This document shows, one piece after another, positions 61,672-64,000 of a DNA stretch of 64,000 nucleotides. How positions within the stretch are numbered: the stretch's first letter is position 1; each line of letters begins with the position of its first letter. The stretch is from Nymphaea colorata (taxonomy: Eukaryota; Streptophyta; Magnoliopsida; Nymphaeales; Nymphaeaceae): the NCBI RefSeq assembly GCF_008831285.2, contig NC_045139.1:2798704-2862703 (forward strand), read 5' to 3'. The position numbers and the translations under genes are program-made. Under the pieces are notes generated by a model. That model did no database searches and was not told the DNA's origin. It saw nothing but the letters and a program-made list of their open reading frames with translations.

Positions 61672-61830
61672 GGCGCAACAGTCAGGGTGAGGGCTGGTAG
61701 GTGGCTGGTTTCTATTTCAAATCCATGTAGTATCAACCATCTCTGATGTAAAAAGGAGCTACCGATGTGCAAGTTGAAGCATAGTGAGGATGACACCCTG
61801 AGGCACTAAAAACAGTCACTGTTATGTTAG
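61672..61830 (+). repeat. SINE-like unit, copy 2
   Basis: ATTGGCGCAACAGTCAGGGTG, then GGGCTGGTAGGTGGCTGGTT, TTCAAATCC, ATCAACCATCTCTGATGTAA, and GATGTGCAAGTTGAAGC through CACTAAAAACAGTC. It is related to the unit at 59968 and to the fragment at 26745. TTCAAATCC resembles part of a Pol III B box and GGCGCAACAGTCAGG part of an A box, which would fit a tRNA-derived SINE. Confidence 0.45.
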
Positions 61831-62144
61831 GGGGACAAAAGATTCGGTTCTCTTTTGGGAGGTAGCATGAAATACTCTTAATGCTTACTCAGAACTATAT
61901 ATTACCAACTGAAGATCATTCTTTTCTTTCATGCTATATTTCACTTAGGTACCCAAATTTGGCTCCTTAATTAAAACAAAGATAATCCATTTATATAATT
62001 CAAATTTATTAATTGGAAACTTTGTGAAAGAGCTATTTATTGTGGTACAGCTAAAGCACACTTAAATATGAATTTTCTTTCATTTAGTTAACTCTTTGTA
62101 TGGAAAGCAAACAATCAAATGAAAGTAGTTCAACCCCCAAAGGA

Positions 62145-62225
62145 TATAGCATAACTGGTTGGGCAAGTGACACGAGAAATATGCATTGCAAGTTTGATTC
62201 TTGTGGGCACTATGCTCCAGTACCA
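62145..62225 (+). repeat. tRNA-like SINE head (A-box and B-box)
   Basis: TAGCATAACTGG at 62147-62158 fits the Pol III A-box consensus TRGYNNARNNGG. AAGTTTGATTCT at 62190-62201 is close to the B-box GGTTCGANTCC, and the spacing is about right for a tRNA. The cloverleaf is not intact (no matching acceptor or anticodon stem that I can pair), so I read it as a tRNA-derived SINE head and not a functional tRNA gene. Confidence 0.5.
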
Positions 62226-62375
62226 TACAAGGTGGAGCATGGTAAAGATGAAGAAACATTATCTCAATACCAAGCATTGATATAACCCTGGAGCTTGAGG
62301 AAAGATGAAAGGGAAAGGAGAGGGTGCTTTGGCTCTTTTCGTGTTCATGAGTGGTAAGTTTCTTGTTCACACGAA

Positions 62376-63938
62376 AAACAGTTCAAGCCGGATGGCAATA
62401 GTATATTTATAATATCCTAAAAGTTTAATCTCGTATCTAACATTGTGACAAACCTTGAGGGACTTATAACTGAAATTAGTATAGTAATTGGTTGATTTGG
62501 TACGTTGTTAGTCCTTTTAGGTCGAAATCAAAGCTGTTAGGGGACAAGTTAGGATCCACCAAACTAAGAGCCTGAGTCCCGTGTTCGTGTGAAAGTGCAT
62601 CGGGTTGTCACAGTTTTTGTTGCTCCTTAAAGTTGTGCATTTTTATTAATGCTTGCATATATAGTCAAATCAATCACAGATTAGGTAAAGATATCAGTCG
62701 TTTCATTCTTAATGGCATGTCCTGGTGATTTTAAACATAAGGTTCTGCCATGGCCTCTTTGTATCTAGTTTGGTGCCAACGGAAGAGAGTGCACTCCTGC
62801 CACCTTTCTAAGGTGTGTGAGATTGAAGACTTTCGAGTTGAAAGAGATCTAAAGCTTAATACTCATGTCGCATCTTTCGACCTGTAACTGGTAAGAATCT
62901 GCCTAACTCTAATTCTTTTCTGTATCTCTTTTCTAAAAGAGAAAGAAATCAAGTAAAGTGGGTTATTCAAGCACTTGCCCTAAAGTATGTAATAATTTTG
63001 AATTTTGATTGTCTGTTCCTTTTATGGCGGCACTGAAAAGTTTTTGTTTGTGGCAGAACAGCTTTTGTTCTGTCCCTTGGAAAAGTAGTACTCATGTCTT
63101 GATCACAACATGGAGTGCTCTTGTTATTAAATCTACCATGTTTAATAGTAATAGTATTTAATTGAACAAAATGATGGTAGCACTATGGAAAGCAATACTA
63201 TTTCCAAATTATATAATTATTTTACGTGTTAATGTGGGTTTTTTTTTTTGTTAAAACAAATACAAAAAGGCACAAAATGTTCAATTTATGCTCTTATCAA
63301 AATATTATTCTTTCGAGTTGCTTTATTTTGCATTAAAAGTGGGTATTTGGTCTTAGAAAAAAAAAGGTGTTCATTAAAATTTAGCCGCAACCTTCAAAGT
63401 AGCTGGTATCAGTACATCATGAGTTCGATTGATGTGGGTGTTATCCAAGATGAACTGTTCCAAAACACATTATTTTTTTTTTCTCTTTATGTTTTTTTGT
63501 TTCTTTCTTCAATTTCTTCATGCATTTACCTGAAGAATTAATTTCGTCACCAATTTTAACACAGCTTCACTATTAAGTTATTGTCTCTCTAAAAAGCATG
63601 CACTTGTTGACATAAAAGTATTTAATTTATTGTAATCTGTCTACGTTAAATCTATTTAATGATCTAAGTCTAGCATGGAAATTAATTTTCCAGTGACATG
63701 CAATCGTGTGATAACCAAAACGGACCTCAAGACCTTGAATCTCTCTTTCAATACGAGACTCTCACTATTAAAAATCTGGACACCCACTTCAAAATTTAAC
63801 TTTTGTAGTCTCTCTCTTCATTAAATATAATTGAACTAATTTAGTGATAGGGTGGTCAGAATAGGCTTTATCTTTCTCTCTTTGCCTCCAGTGGGCATAA
63901 CTTAGGTGGTTGGAGAGAGGCTTGAGAGAGTAGAAAGG
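62376..63938. other. Gene-free stretch to the window end
   Basis: AT-rich with T runs. The frame at 63248-63541 is Phe/Leu-rich and starts in a T run, and no gene is supported. If a gene begins beyond 64000, CT-rich sequence at the edge could be its leader, but that cannot be seen. Confidence 0.35.
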
Positions 63939-63940
63939 AG

Positions 63941-63946
63941 TCTCTC

Positions 63947-64000
<54 letters not shown>
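63941..64000. repeat. Compound (CT)n-(AT)n microsatellite cut by the window end
   Basis: About 20 CT units with two interruptions, followed by at least nine AT units running off the window. Confidence 0.93.

Overview
The window is nuclear DNA of a flowering plant. It is AT-rich, its genes are split by GT-AG introns of up to several kilobases, it has many (TA)n and (CT)n microsatellites, and it carries several families of small non-autonomous transposons. All five protein genes I can support belong to conserved land-plant families. I cannot place the species or clade from sequence alone. I saw no bacterial operon structure, CRISPR array or viral gene. Exon coordinates were worked out by hand from reading frame, GT/AG signals and family conservation, without transcript data.

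Layout, left to right: (1) 0-2 kb: an imperfect TIR element, then the pyrimidine-rich 5' leader of a FLOE/DUF1421 gene (CDS 1981-7224, +), a prion-like, proline/glutamine-rich seed hydration-sensor family. (2) 9.4-11 kb: an apparently non-coding transcription unit with a telo-box and TATA promoter. It contains a well-formed C/D box snoRNA (10234-10341) whose D' guide matches the universally conserved 530-loop region of 18S rRNA, followed by a 101-bp tandem duplication. (3) 12.7-16.4 kb (+): a plastid or mitochondrial PPR-like gene of the At4g18975 type, with GC donors and a probable 7-nt microexon. (4) 20.5-22.7 kb (-): a ZIP-family zinc/iron transporter. (5) 23-28.6 kb: a repeat-rich stretch with a small ORF carrying an LxLxL motif, a frameshifted NLR leucine-rich-repeat tail and a LINE-like reverse transcriptase scrap. 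(6) 28.9-34 kb (-): translation factor eIF6, seven coding exons and exactly 245 residues. (7) 34-37.5 kb: TIR elements, tandem repeats and a near-perfect hairpin. (8) 37.5-47.1 kb (+): an RBM26/27-like CCCH zinc finger/RRM protein of about 1081 residues with a long, TE-bearing first intron. (9) 47.2-64 kb: no convincing gene, but a clean hAT-type element with an 8-bp target duplication, a pair of adjacent MITEs, a 222-bp tandem duplication, SINE-like units and microsatellites.

The genes do not form a pathway. Two loci touch ribosome biogenesis (the snoRNA that modifies 18S rRNA, and eIF6 for 60S maturation), but they are 18 kb apart on opposite strands and I infer no functional link. The items most worth a second look are the snoRNA and its promoter, the microexon/GC-intron structure of the PPR gene, the ZIP loop lacking histidine clusters, the overlapping short upstream ORFs of the CCCH gene, and the hAT element.
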